14,004 nucleotides of DNA from Cyclostephanos tholiformis (lineage: Eukaryota; Bacillariophyta; Thalassiosirophyceae; Thalassiosirales; Thalassiosiraceae): assembly GCA_036939975.1 (NCBI GenBank), contig JALLPB010000643.1, positions 1 through 14,004 of the forward strand, in the 5' to 3' direction. The notes beneath the pieces were generated by a model, which searched no databases, had not been told where the DNA came from, and saw only the letters and a list, made by a program, of their open reading frames with translations. The position numbers and the translations under genes are program-made. Each line of letters begins with the position of its first letter. Position 1 is the stretch's first letter. Positions 1-8,612 of the stretch are shown in pieces.

Positions 1-172
1 TGAGATTTTCCTCATTTCTAATGCTTTAAGCATTGCAATGTGTGCCCCACCCAAAAGATAAAGAACTTTTTGATCTCAGAAACACTGATATAGGTGTTTG
101 AGTGGCAGTGACGGTATGAATTTCCACTACCCAAACGGAAAAGTGCGGTCAGGACAAGAGCTCGCTGCGTTC
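1..172. other. left-edge non-coding stretch
   Basis: I see no convincing reading frame or repeat here. It lies downstream of the stop of the small minus-strand gene and probably contains its 3' untranslated region. A further exon of that gene beyond 173 cannot be excluded. Confidence 0.4.
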
Positions 173-634
173 TCAAAACTCGTCACAAAACTTTAGAGAC
201 CACGGCACAGCAATAAAACCCCGCTCAATGAGAATATTAGTCAGCTCCTCAACCTTCTGAAGCTTCATCCAAAGTAGTGAACGGAACTTGCCAAAGCGAT
301 CTGAACTGGACAGCTCATGGGTCAATTCTCATGTGAATCCCGGGCAAAGAAAATTGACGTACCACAGCAATAGAAGAGCACCCTCCTGGCGGTACATGCA
401 ACTAGCCCGTCGTTTCTTCCAAGAGCAGTAGCGTAACTGGTCATTACGAACATAACTCTCAACAGAGAATGAGCATAAATTGTTGTCATATCCACCGACA
501 AGCGGTGAATCACCGTCGTTGTTAAAATGAAACAGCCTCTTGAACCGGAATGATTCGCCAAAGTCGGGCGCTGGCAAAAATTCAGACACAAAATCAAATT
601 CAGGGAGAGCATTGCCAGCGGGAGGGGGGTCCAT
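173..634 (-). CDS. small hypothetical protein, probably two exons
   Basis: I do not recognise the product. The first ATG in frame is at 634 on the minus strand (protein begins MDPPPAGNAL). The frame is open for 90 codons, then a good donor (GTACGT, starting at 362) precedes an acceptor ending CCAG at 307-306. The proposed join is complement(173..305,363..634): 405 nt, 134 residues. The 57-nt intron is a multiple of three and contains one in-frame TGA, so retention would simply truncate the protein. The predicted protein has an acidic, Phe-rich N-terminal third (residues 10-37), a basic Cys-containing middle (around 70-83, with KKRR), and a C-terminal segment that looks helical (LLWMKLQKVEELTNILIERG). 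There is no signal peptide or membrane segment. Uninterrupted coding on both sides of the stop favours a real spliced gene. A decayed gene with a point nonsense mutation remains possible. Confidence 0.35.
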
Positions 635-738
635 GGTGAGCCAAACACCCACAGGAACGACCAGAAGAGAGCAAGAGGAAGAGAGGGGAGGTATCTCGAC
701 CGAGAGCTTACTATGGTAGAATAGAGGGAGAGAGCTCT

Positions 739-921
739 ATTTGTGTATTTGTAGTCTCCTATTATTTGTGCGACAAATTGAAGTTCCGCGTGGAGGAATT
801 ATTTGTGCGACAAATAAAATTTTACGAATACATGGTCATTTTGTAACAAATAATATCCGTGCATTCGCGCATTCGGGACCAACACTCGCGAACAAAAAAA
901 ACCTTCGCACCGGTCATTTGT
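739..921. promoter_or_regulatory. cluster of ATTTGT/ACAAAT half-sites
   Basis: The hexamer ATTTGT or its complement ACAAAT occurs at 739, 747, 764, 773, 801, 810, 846 and 916. Two pairs (764-778 and 801-815) form a perfect palindrome ATTTGT-GCG-ACAAAT. The spacing and symmetry look like dimeric transcription-factor sites in a bidirectional promoter. A remnant of a small repeat element is an alternative. Function is inferred only. Confidence 0.4.
761..815. repeat. tandemly placed 18-nt direct repeat
   Basis: ATTATTTGTGCGACAAAT is present identically at 761-778 and 798-815, with 19 bases between the copies. Each copy contains a 15-base palindrome with a GCG centre. The sequence between copies is not repeated. 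Confidence 0.85.
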
Positions 922-1092
922 TATTTGCGTATCTGTTCACCTGCTAAACAAAATCACAGCCTAATAAAGAGATTCCAAAAAAATAATAACAAACAACTTT
1001 TGACTGACTCCCGTGCCGGAGGAGGCCCCATCGGCTTGTACCACATTAAAAAATAATATTATCGTCCCAGCCTTCGACCACCGTTTGATCCT

Positions 1093-1106
1093 CCCCCCCC
1101 CCCCCC
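1093..1106. repeat. poly-C run of 14
   Basis: A pure C homopolymer about 70 bases upstream of the transporter ATG. Similar G/C runs recur in this window, so it is probably a property of the genome. Its exact length may be unreliable. Confidence 0.85.
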
Positions 1107-1178
1107 GATCGTAACTGAGGAAGTGCGAACGTGCGGTGGGCGGTTACTCACTTAGCCGGGTAAGGGGGAGGGGAAATT

Positions 1179-3825
1179 ATGAATCATAATCCGGATATCA
1201 CGGGCGGCGGCGCCGGGGAGCAGGTCGCCGATATCCTCGACAATATCCCGAGCGATAACGAGCGCGACAACGTACTGTCCTACCGTTTCAGACGACCGGC
1301 GCCGTTCGATATATTCCGTCGGAACCGTCCGACGGCGGCGACTCGCGAGGAGGGGGGGGATGTAAACCTCATGTCGGGAGTGGGGGGCAAGTCGAATACG
1401 ACGGACGAGACGTCGGGGGAGGGGTGGGTGGGTGCCCTCGACGCGCTCGGGGCCGGGGGGGCCGACGTTGACATATACAACATATCGCGCCACGACGACG
1501 TCGGACCACCGATAGATCCGTCGTCGAGGGATTACGTCGGCATAATCGCGAATTACTTCAGCGTAGGATTGATGGTGGGCGGATCGACGTCGTTGCTGTA
1601 TCCCGTCCTCGTGGTTAGGGCGGGAGCCACGTCGTCGATGCTCGCGGCATCCTACGCCACCGTGATGGTCTTTTGGTCGTATAAGATCGTGTTCGGTTTC
1701 TTGAGCGATTGCTTTCCGATATTCGGATACAAGCGAAAGCCGTACATTACCATTGGCGTGAGTTGTTCATTTATACGCGAAAGAAAGGGAGTCCAAAATA
1801 AGATATATCTGCTGCCGTTCTCTCTTTAACTCTATTTGCTACTATCTTGTTCTTGATGACGACGAAGTGGATCTTCTGCGCGGTGGTGCTGATTGCGCTT
1901 GCCAATGAAGGCGATGGTGTCGACCCGAGGAATATTGTATTGATGCTAGCCCTGGCGAACATGGGATATGTTTGGGCTGACGTCGCGGCGGATGGATTCA
2001 TGGTCTGGATAGCCCACCGCGAGCCCATCGAGAAGAGGGGGAAGATGCAAACGCTCGTATATTCGACGAGCAAACTCGGTCAGGTCTTCGTCAATATCCT
2101 AATCCTATTCGGCTTCTCTGGACCTGTAATGAACTGCATTGGATATGAACCTGATCCCGACGTACCCTGCACGACAAATATATATGAGACGCAAAGGGTC
2201 GATGCAGAATTATATCAAAGCAATCCAAATGGCTGGTGCTACGAAAAATGCCATCAGGCTACATTCGATTGGGATTTGGGCATACCGTATGTTCATTTTG
2301 CGAATATGTCACGTTTGATCTTGGCATGTTTGTCTTTCTCTAACTCGTACATTTTTTACAATCGTTTTATACAGTGCATTTGCATTGTGCATCTGCTTTG
2401 TGATAGCCATATCCTTGCCATTATATCTCCGATTGAAGGAGGATAAGGTCATAGCCGAGCCAAGGGTCGAATTTTTGATGAAGTTTTGGTCGCAAATACA
2501 ACGTCGTGCCTGCTGGCAAGTCATTCTTTGTAAGAGAATCTTTCGACATCATTATTTATACTTCCAATCATCGTCACATCAGGCGTCAGTAACCATTTTC
2601 ATGTGTTGACAGATGGAATGATATCACACGTTACATTTGGGGTAATAAATGGTGAGTGTGATGTTTGTGTCGAATTACTTAATAAAATCTCTCAAGCTTA
2701 ACTGATACTTGTGAAGTGGCAAAATTTTCAGCGAATTATGTATGGCTTGACTTGCACACATATCAGCACCAAATTATGCTCATTTTTGAGAAGTTATTTT
2801 TCTTCATTGGGCTCAATCTTGTTCGGCGTTATGCACTTAATTTTTCGTGGAAGAAGATGGTCTTGGTAGGATCATGCCTTGTGATGGTCTGCAACGTGGG
2901 TGGTATCCATATGCAAATTTATTGTGGTCGAAAGATACTTATTGCTGTTCAATCTGACTCCCACCTCCTCCCTTGCTTTTAACTTTTCAGAGCCTTTATT
3001 TCTTAATCATTTTTGATGTCTATCGAAACGCCTGGTTCTACATCTTCACGGATGTTAGGTGAGCAATCCCTTGAATGTATTTCAAGGCACCTGAACTTAA
3101 GCGTTTGCTCAAGACGCACTCACTGCACCTTTCTCGTTCAGTGCACTATTCATGTACACACTGAACTTCTTAGCTTCGCACGCATCAATGGTTGAAGTTG
3201 CCGAGCCAGGATATGAGGCGATCACATACAGCTTAATTACAACAGCAACTAATGCGGTATCGCCCTTAAGCGCAGTTGTTAGCTACCAATTGCTCGCCTT
3301 CTTTCCGTCATTGAACGACCAAGAGAGCATAGCAACAGACACTTCTCAAGTACGCAATGATTTTGCAAGCTTGCATTCACTCGTTATCCTCCTGAATATG
3401 TCAAGTCTGTTATCGCTCCCACTCCTTCCGAGACAAAAGAAAGAAACCAGGGAGCTGGTGGCCAAGGGAGAGACATCCAGCTTTTGGGGGGGCTTTGTTA
3501 TTGTCTCAGCATTAACATTTCTGTGCTACTCAACGTTTGTTACTATTGTCACAGGTACGAATCATAGTCACTTTTTTTCAATCTTCGCCTACGCCATCAA
3601 CAAGTAAGCTGATAATTTTTTTACTTTGTCACAGTTAAGTATCATGATGTCTATGGATGTTTGAAGATATTAGGCGGCGGCGGTTGCAGCGGGGAAGAAA
3701 CGAGCACGATGGCCTTCGGGTTGGTATCAGTCATCTTACTGTATTGTTATGGGACCAACTTCTACCTGTCTTATTGGCCCATTATGAAGGGGGAGCATAA
3801 ATTCAGCTGGAGAATATTTGTTTAA
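1179..3825 (+). CDS. folate-biopterin-type transporter (BT1/FBT family), 8 exons
   Basis: Membrane transporter of the BT1 family, whose characterised members carry folates or pterins; the substrate here is unknown. Proposed join: 1179..1757, 1868..2286, 2375..2529, 2613..2651, 2732..2895, 2991..3058, 3142..3554, 3635..3825 (2028 nt, 675 aa). All seven introns (80-110 nt) are GT-AG and every phase matches, although the donor at 2896 (GTGGGT) was chosen by phase. Residues 1-115 are hydrophilic, Gly/Asp-rich and poorly conserved-looking. About 12 or more membrane segments follow. Family hallmarks include FGFLSDCFPIFGYKRKPYIT (172-191), RNAWFYIFTD around 465, and MVEVAEPGYEAITYS (491-505) in exon 7. 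The C-terminus has the Gly-rich LKILGGGGC stretch and one more hydrophobic segment before TAA at 3823. Splicing at CCC-AAT-style boundaries is not needed elsewhere. Whether exons continue past 3825 is uncertain, but the ending looks natural for the family. Confidence 0.88.
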
Positions 3826-3845
3826 TTATCCGTTTTGACAACACG

Positions 3846-3851
3846 AATAAA
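3846..3851 (+). terminator. possible poly(A) signal of the BT1-family gene
   Basis: AATAAA lies 21 bases after the TAA stop at 3823-3825, in an AT-rich stretch. Algal poly(A) signals are often degenerate, so this is only a candidate. Confidence 0.3.
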
Positions 3852-3942
3852 CAGATTTTTTGTAGAATATGACAATGCCGATATTGATTGTGCGCAGTCA
3901 ACAAACAAACTAGTGTGACTTCCACTTATTTTCGTTGTTTAG

Positions 3943-4577
3943 ACACTGGATCATCCAGATCGTCAATAAAACGGCTTCCAATTATAGTATGTATGTCACG
4001 GCAGCTCTGCACTTCCCATCTTCCTAATGCCGTATTCATTTTGTCACAAGATTGATACCTCTCAGTGAAATGAACTTCATTGCAACCAGCATTAATTTTG
4101 CAATAGTTGCATTGTTTGTCTTGATTTCCACCGCGGAAGCAAAAATTTTCATTCCTCTCTGGACTTGGTAGGGAGTGTTTATTGGTCATGCCTTTGCCCC
4201 AGCGCTTATGTCGGGAATCACGAGCAATTTCACAGCAGTGAGAAAAATATAAGAAGAGCTGCCTATTGGCGATAGTTGGGCCATGGTCCTCCAACAAAAC
4301 CAATTATTAATGTTCTTCCAATTTCGATCAATTCTCCACGACAACGAATGTGGATTGGTGTTTTCCTCCATGATCCACTTTAAAAAGTTTTTCTTTGTTG
4401 CTGAAGATGATTCATTGAGATTGAGTATTTTTTTTTCTGCAGTTGGTTTTGCTTTGTTCAATCAACTGGGAGGTGCAAATGATGTTATTGCTGGTCACGC
4501 GTCTTTGTTTCATCGTTGGCTTCAATAGCTGCGGAGGCTATCAATTCGTTAACTATAGAAGGTCCGCGCCCTCGTGA
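3943..4577 (+). pseudogene. interrupted membrane-protein-like coding relic
   Basis: I cannot name this. Plus-strand fragments with protein-like composition follow one another with plausible splice signals. An acceptor (TTTAG at 3942) opens HWIIQIVNKTASNYS. A GTATGT donor at 3991 and an acceptor ending 4050 join in phase to a hydrophobic segment (MNFIATSINFAIVALFVLIS). An in-frame TAG at 4169 follows, then the same frame continues with GHAFAPALMSGITSNFTA to a GTGAGA donor at 4238. Frame 4276-4377 reads PTKPIINVLPISINSPRQRM and then hits TAA. After a strong acceptor (TTTTTTTTCTGCAG, ending 4442) the frame reads EVQMMLLLVTRLCFIVGF and stops at 4575. That last part overlaps the end of the minus-strand MFS gene. 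The in-frame stop, poorly supported joins and lack of a start favour a decaying gene over working exons. Additional 3' exons of the upstream transporter are possible, but no phase-compatible donor is good. Confidence 0.35.
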
Positions 4578-6357
4578 TCTCCCTGATTTGACAAATTTCG
4601 ATCGTTCGCAACAACTAGCCGCGCGACTCCAAGTCTCACCCTTTCTTCATCGACCTCGACGGTCCAAAACAGCAGGCTGTTCAAGAACCCGCACAAAATC
4701 CAACCTCCGGCGCCGACGTTGAACGCCCTCCTCCTGCTACCCAGTTTTTCGATCATCCAAGCGACAAATGCCGGTCCAAGACCTCGTCCTAGGTCGTCAA
4801 ACGTTGTGTGGAGGGCGAATGCCGTCCCGCGCATTTGGGGCATCGTCACGTTCTGTAATGTCGACTTAACAATCGGGCCTGTAATGCCGGATAGGATGCC
4901 GCCAAGCATCGATATCGAGCCGAGAACGACGATACCCTTGTGGTCAACAGGGTCGAAGTTAAGATTTATCATCCCCCAAAAGGGTAAACATCCGAAGACG
5001 GCGGCTACCGACGACAACACGGCCGGATATCGACGACCGTACCGTTTGTAAATGTGGGAACTGCCGATACCGCCCATCACCGTTCCGAGGAAATTCCCTG
5101 CCCCAAACGCGAGTACGACGAGCGTCGCGCCCTCCACTGACAGGCCTCTGTCCGACGAAAGGTAATCGTTCAAGTACGTGTTGATGATTCCCCTGATATT
5201 GGACGAGTCGAGAAAACCTGAGGCGGCTCTAGAGCGAACAAATTTGTCATTATATCCTCAGCCTGTGTGCACGAATCGTGGATATCTTACCATGGAATGC
5301 ATCCCGGCGCTCCCTGCAAGATACAAAGCAGAACCGAAGGACGGCGCAATAGGGTACCCAGCGTCTGCATATGCGAGCGAGTGAATTCGTTGGAATATTT
5401 CGTGATACGACCGCATACGACGTTCCTCATGACGACGGTGCAAGGTGCACCTCCCATCGAGTCTTCTTGGTCATCGAGTTGAACGTATAAAAATTGAGCG
5501 GGCGCATCCCCGGCGACGAGCATCGTCCTGGAGTCGATCCTCTCCACCATTTCGACCTCCCTCTCCTCCTCTACCTCCTCGACGTCGGATACATCGTCGT
5601 TCGCGGCAACCATATCATCATCCACCCCATCATCGCGGTTCGTCATCGCGAAGGAGGGAATGGATAATACATCCTCACCCATCGCGCGCATCTCCCCCCC
5701 GCATCTCTCCACCTCCGGTACGCACATCCAAACCAGGACGGCGCACGCGATGGCGGGGACGCTAACGACTAGGAACGGCGCCCTCCATCCGTACCGAGGC
5801 CCGAGGATGCCGCTAATCCCCTGCCCCAGGGATATACCAACTCCGCACCCGATCCCGATCGCCGAGCTCGCCATGCCCCTCTCCCTCGGTTCGTACAGGT
5901 CGCCCAGGACCGAGTATACAAGGGGCAATGCCCCCCCGACGCCCACGCCCGTTAGGGCGCGACACCAGTACAATCGAGCATACGTCGTGGCAAGGAAGTA
6001 CGTGGACAGGCAAGCTCCCTCCCCCACCAGTACGACGATGAGGAAGAGCAATCCCCGACGGTCCACTACGTCCGCGAGGCAACCGGCGACGAACGACGCG
6101 GGAAGGCCCACCATGAAGAAGGCGATCGATATTCCCCCCCCCAGTTTTCGATCCCTCTCGAGGTCGTCGAATCCGAATTCGTCGGCGATCGCAGATAAGT
6201 TCGGCGCCAGGAGGTTCTGATCGGCGAATAGGAGGGCCGTCGTCAATAGGTAGAGGAGGGTGGCTAGGCCGCGCCCCGGAGGCCTTATCGGCGGCGATGT
6301 CGGCGATGTCGTCGAAGTCGTCGCATCGTGCTCATCGTGCATTTTTTGGCGGGGCAT
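4553..6357 (-). CDS. Spinster-like major facilitator transporter, 2 exons
   Basis: Proposed join complement(4553..5192,5291..6357): 1707 nt, 568 aa. The 98-nt intron starts GTAAGA at 5290 and ends CAG at 5193. It splits a Trp codon and restores GCIPW-GIINTYLNDYLS, the expected family context. A nearer AG at about 5222 gives the wrong frame. The protein is a two-half MFS carrier. TM1 (31-50) ends in ADQNLLAPNLSAIADEFGF. The loop 2-3 motif A is AGCLADVVDRRG (91-102), and GVGVGGALPLVYSVLGD (137-153) follows. The second-half motif A, HIYKRYGRR, lies near 402-410. Between the halves is a long hydrophilic loop (about 215-335) with a strongly acidic patch (243-275). Spinster relatives move sphingolipids, lysolipids or sugars; the substrate here is unknown. 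It shares a 279-bp divergent promoter with the SUZ12 gene. Confidence 0.88.
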
Positions 6358-6636
6358 TATGGCCTATAGTAGAACATTAGCTGGTGCTTAAACCCCCGCA
6401 CAGTATATACGGTATTAAGCTACAACTCTCCGATATCGTCAGTAGACGGACAGACCGAATATCATCCCATCGAATCGAACGAAGCGAGAGGGAGAGGATC
6501 TGTCTCTCTCATCCCCTTTGCCCAGCGATAGTGTTGTTAGACCGGCGGGCGCGGAGGTGGAAGCCCGCCCCCCCCCCCATCAGAGTGTATCATTCGTACG
6601 TATGAAGAAGAGAGCCGCAACAACCCCCAATAAGGT
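6358..6636. promoter_or_regulatory. divergent promoter between MFS gene and SUZ12
   Basis: These 279 bases lie between the two outward-facing ATGs. TATATA at 6404-6409 is 47 bases from the minus-strand ATG and could serve that gene. A purine-rich stretch (6480-6500), a CT stretch (6501-6512) and an 11-base C run (6568-6578) precede the plus-strand gene. An out-of-frame ATG at 6602 opens a 123-codon frame (to 6973) that overlaps the SUZ12 start. Confidence 0.4.
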
Positions 6637-8490
6637 ATGGACTTCGAATCACTCTTCGGCTCGTCCGCCTACCTCGCGAGGCAGCTCGAGCTTCGGTGGT
6701 TTTATCAATGGGAGGAGGAATCCCAACCTCCCCGCCGGGAATCATCATCCTCGTCCGTGGCGGACATGCATCGCTCATCCTCCTCCCCCGGGGTGGTGGG
6801 TAACAACTGCCCGGCGTTACGGCGACAGACTCCATGGAACGACGACGGACGTCTCGTTCGGAAGCGATTTCATTCCATGCCGTTCCTGCGTATTAAACGT
6901 TCGCGTCGTTCGTTCCGATCAAGGTCGACTAATTCACGAGGGCGCTCCTCCTCGAGGGAAGTGGCTGCTCTGAATGGTAGTAACGACGGACCGCTCGCCG
7001 CACGAGCTGGAGGTCGCCCCGAAAATACCCCGATGATAAAACGGGCGGTGGGATCGAGTGTGGATATCAAGGACAAAAAAAGGGGCTTCCGTTCCAGGCC
7101 ATCATCCTCGTCCACATTATCGGTCGCGTTTCAATCGTACATCCAATCCCCAACGATTCGTCGAAAGGTTCTGGATAAAATACCGGAGGAGATGCATCAC
7201 GACGAGGCATTCGTATTGGAGCGCATGAAGGAGTCTTGGTTAGATAGACCACAACAAGCCGAATCGCGTGAGATCTCTCGGTCGAATGAAACGTTGGGCC
7301 AGCCTAGCAGACGTGGCAACTCCGTCGAGCGTAGTCGGTCATTCCTCGACTATTCTTCGACCATGCTGCTGACGAAATATGCGAACTCGAACGAATACAA
7401 GATGCTGCCTCCAGACGCGGTCTTTCCAGAAAAGCTTATCCTCGAGTCTACCGGTTCGGAACGAGGACGAATTAATCTCCCCCCTGCATATTTCCATTAT
7501 CTTTATATGCAATCGAACAATATACCCGCTACTATCGTGGAAGAGATTATTGGACGAGTGTGTCCGTTGTGTAATTTCGACGGTAAAAGTAACGAGGGCT
7601 TGATCGGACACTGTGGTACGTACCATGGTACGTTGCAGGAATCACACGATAGTAATAATGGCCCGATTACGTTGGGGGGGGATGATGGATTCTCGACATT
7701 CTTCGAAGCGGTCGTGGGGGAAGAAGGGCAGTTACATGTCATCGTTCGTGTGGTTCCGTGGTCTTCATCACACACCCATCGCACTCCCGACGATTTCGTG
7801 TTCATCCGACCAAAACGAAAGCGTGCGTTGCCGGAACAACGAGCGGAGGCATTTGAGATGAGGAGGAATAATCGAGATGAGAGCGGGAATGGCGAATCGA
7901 TTACTTCTAAGAGCTCATTTAAATCGAGCGAACGGCCAATAACGATTCCCTTCCTCCAGCGTCGTCCCGACATAGCCATCACTCTCGATGCGGGCACGCG
8001 CAACAAAAGGCTCCTCGCTCTACAAGCGAAGAATGCCCCCGCATCAATTATATCGGCATACCTCCCCAGCGACGCGGTGCCGATACGACAATACTTCCAC
8101 TCTCTGACGAACCTTCCGATGTCTCACGGCGAGTGGATGGTGGATTCGGATGACGAGATCGACGAAACTTGGATGAACGAGATGAGTTCGGAGCTTTTGG
8201 ACGAATTGGAGGATGTTTCGGCGAGGGAGAAGCAATTCATGAAATTATGGAACAGATTCATAAAGAGCAATCATATTATTGCCGATAGGGATGTGCCGTT
8301 GAAATGTCAAGAGTTCATTTTGATGCATCGAAAGCAATTGCTTAACGCGGGTCTGCGATTGAATTTGCTTCTACATCTATTCAATCTGTGGGATTCGGGC
8401 GTTATCTCGTCGAATAGAATTCTTCATTGCATGTCAATGTTTGATGCAGCAGAACATAGTGATATTGATGCAGTTAAGGGCGAGGACTAA
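6637..8490 (+). CDS. SUZ12: SUZ12 homologue, Polycomb repressive complex 2 subunit
   Basis: Core PRC2 subunit, acting in the nucleus; in known complexes it holds the E(z)-type methyltransferase and supports H3K27 methylation. One uninterrupted exon, 617 aa. A TAA lies directly upstream in frame (6631), so 6637 is the first ATG of this frame. An N-terminal AYLARQLELRW stretch (11-21) resembles the helix near the SUZ12 N-terminus. Residues 30-240 are Ser/Arg-rich and probably disordered. A YFHYLY segment (285-290) precedes a C2H2 finger with C309, C312, H325 and H330. DDFVFIRPKRKR (385-396) follows. The C-terminal VEFS box covers about 485-600. It has the acidic DSDDEIDETW (503-512), LEDVSAREKQFMKLWNRFI (524-542), HIIADRDVP and NLLLHLFNLWDSG. 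Finger and VEFS order and spacing match SUZ12/EMF2/VRN2 proteins. The protein is close to animal and plant lengths (about 600-740). Confidence 0.93.
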   Translation: MDFESLFGSSAYLARQLELRWFYQWEEESQPPRRESSSSSVADMHRSSSSPGVVGNNCPALRRQTPWNDDGRLVRKRFHSMPFLRIKRSRRSFRSRSTNSRGRSSSREVAALNGSNDGPLAARAGGRPENTPMIKRAVGSSVDIKDKKRGFRSRPSSSSTLSVAFQSYIQSPTIRRKVLDKIPEEMHHDEAFVLERMKESWLDRPQQAESREISRSNETLGQPSRRGNSVERSRSFLDYSSTMLLTKYANSNEYKMLPPDAVFPEKLILESTGSERGRINLPPAYFHYLYMQSNNIPATIVEEIIGRVCPLCNFDGKSNEGLIGHCGTYHGTLQESHDSNNGPITLGGDDGFSTFFEAVVGEEGQLHVIVRVVPWSSSHTHRTPDDFVFIRPKRKRALPEQRAEAFEMRRNNRDESGNGESITSKSSFKSSERPITIPFLQRRPDIAITLDAGTRNKRLLALQAKNAPASIISAYLPSDAVPIRQYFHSLTNLPMSHGEWMVDSDDEIDETWMNEMSSELLDELEDVSAREKQFMKLWNRFIKSNHIIADRDVPLKCQEFILMHRKQLLNAGLRLNLLLHLFNLWDSGVISSNRILHCMSMFDAAEHSDIDAVKGED

Positions 8491-8612
8491 TAAGAAACGA
8501 GATCAAGTAAAAGCTTGGCGAATGGTTCATAGCATGTAACATGGGTTTTATCTGCATTGGCAGTGCGGTTCCATTGCAGAGCCAGAAGCGTTCTTAATGT
8601 TCAAGGTCATCA

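Larger units (their letters stand above)
635..1178. promoter_or_regulatory. intergenic region between two divergent genes
   Basis: About 540 bases separate the minus-strand ATG at 634 from the transporter ATG at 1179, so the region should hold both promoters. It is AT-rich from about 739 to 1060 and carries a cluster of ATTTGT/ACAAAT sites. It then turns G/C-rich with a 14-base C run just upstream of the transporter. No good coding frame crosses it; the short open frames on the plus strand look like chance. I see no clear TATA box at a plausible distance. Confidence 0.5.

Noticed and set aside
3926..4303. 125-codon minus-strand open frame in the intergenic relic
   Set aside because: Its composition looks random. 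The plus-strand frames there have hydrophobic segments and splice sites, so this is more likely a shadow.
5660..6220. 186-codon plus-strand open frame within the Spinster-like gene
   Set aside because: It is Pro/Arg/Thr-rich and antisense to clear membrane segments and motif A of the MFS gene.
7503..8006. 167-codon minus-strand open frame within SUZ12
   Set aside because: It is antisense to the conserved zinc finger and following region and has no recognisable motif.
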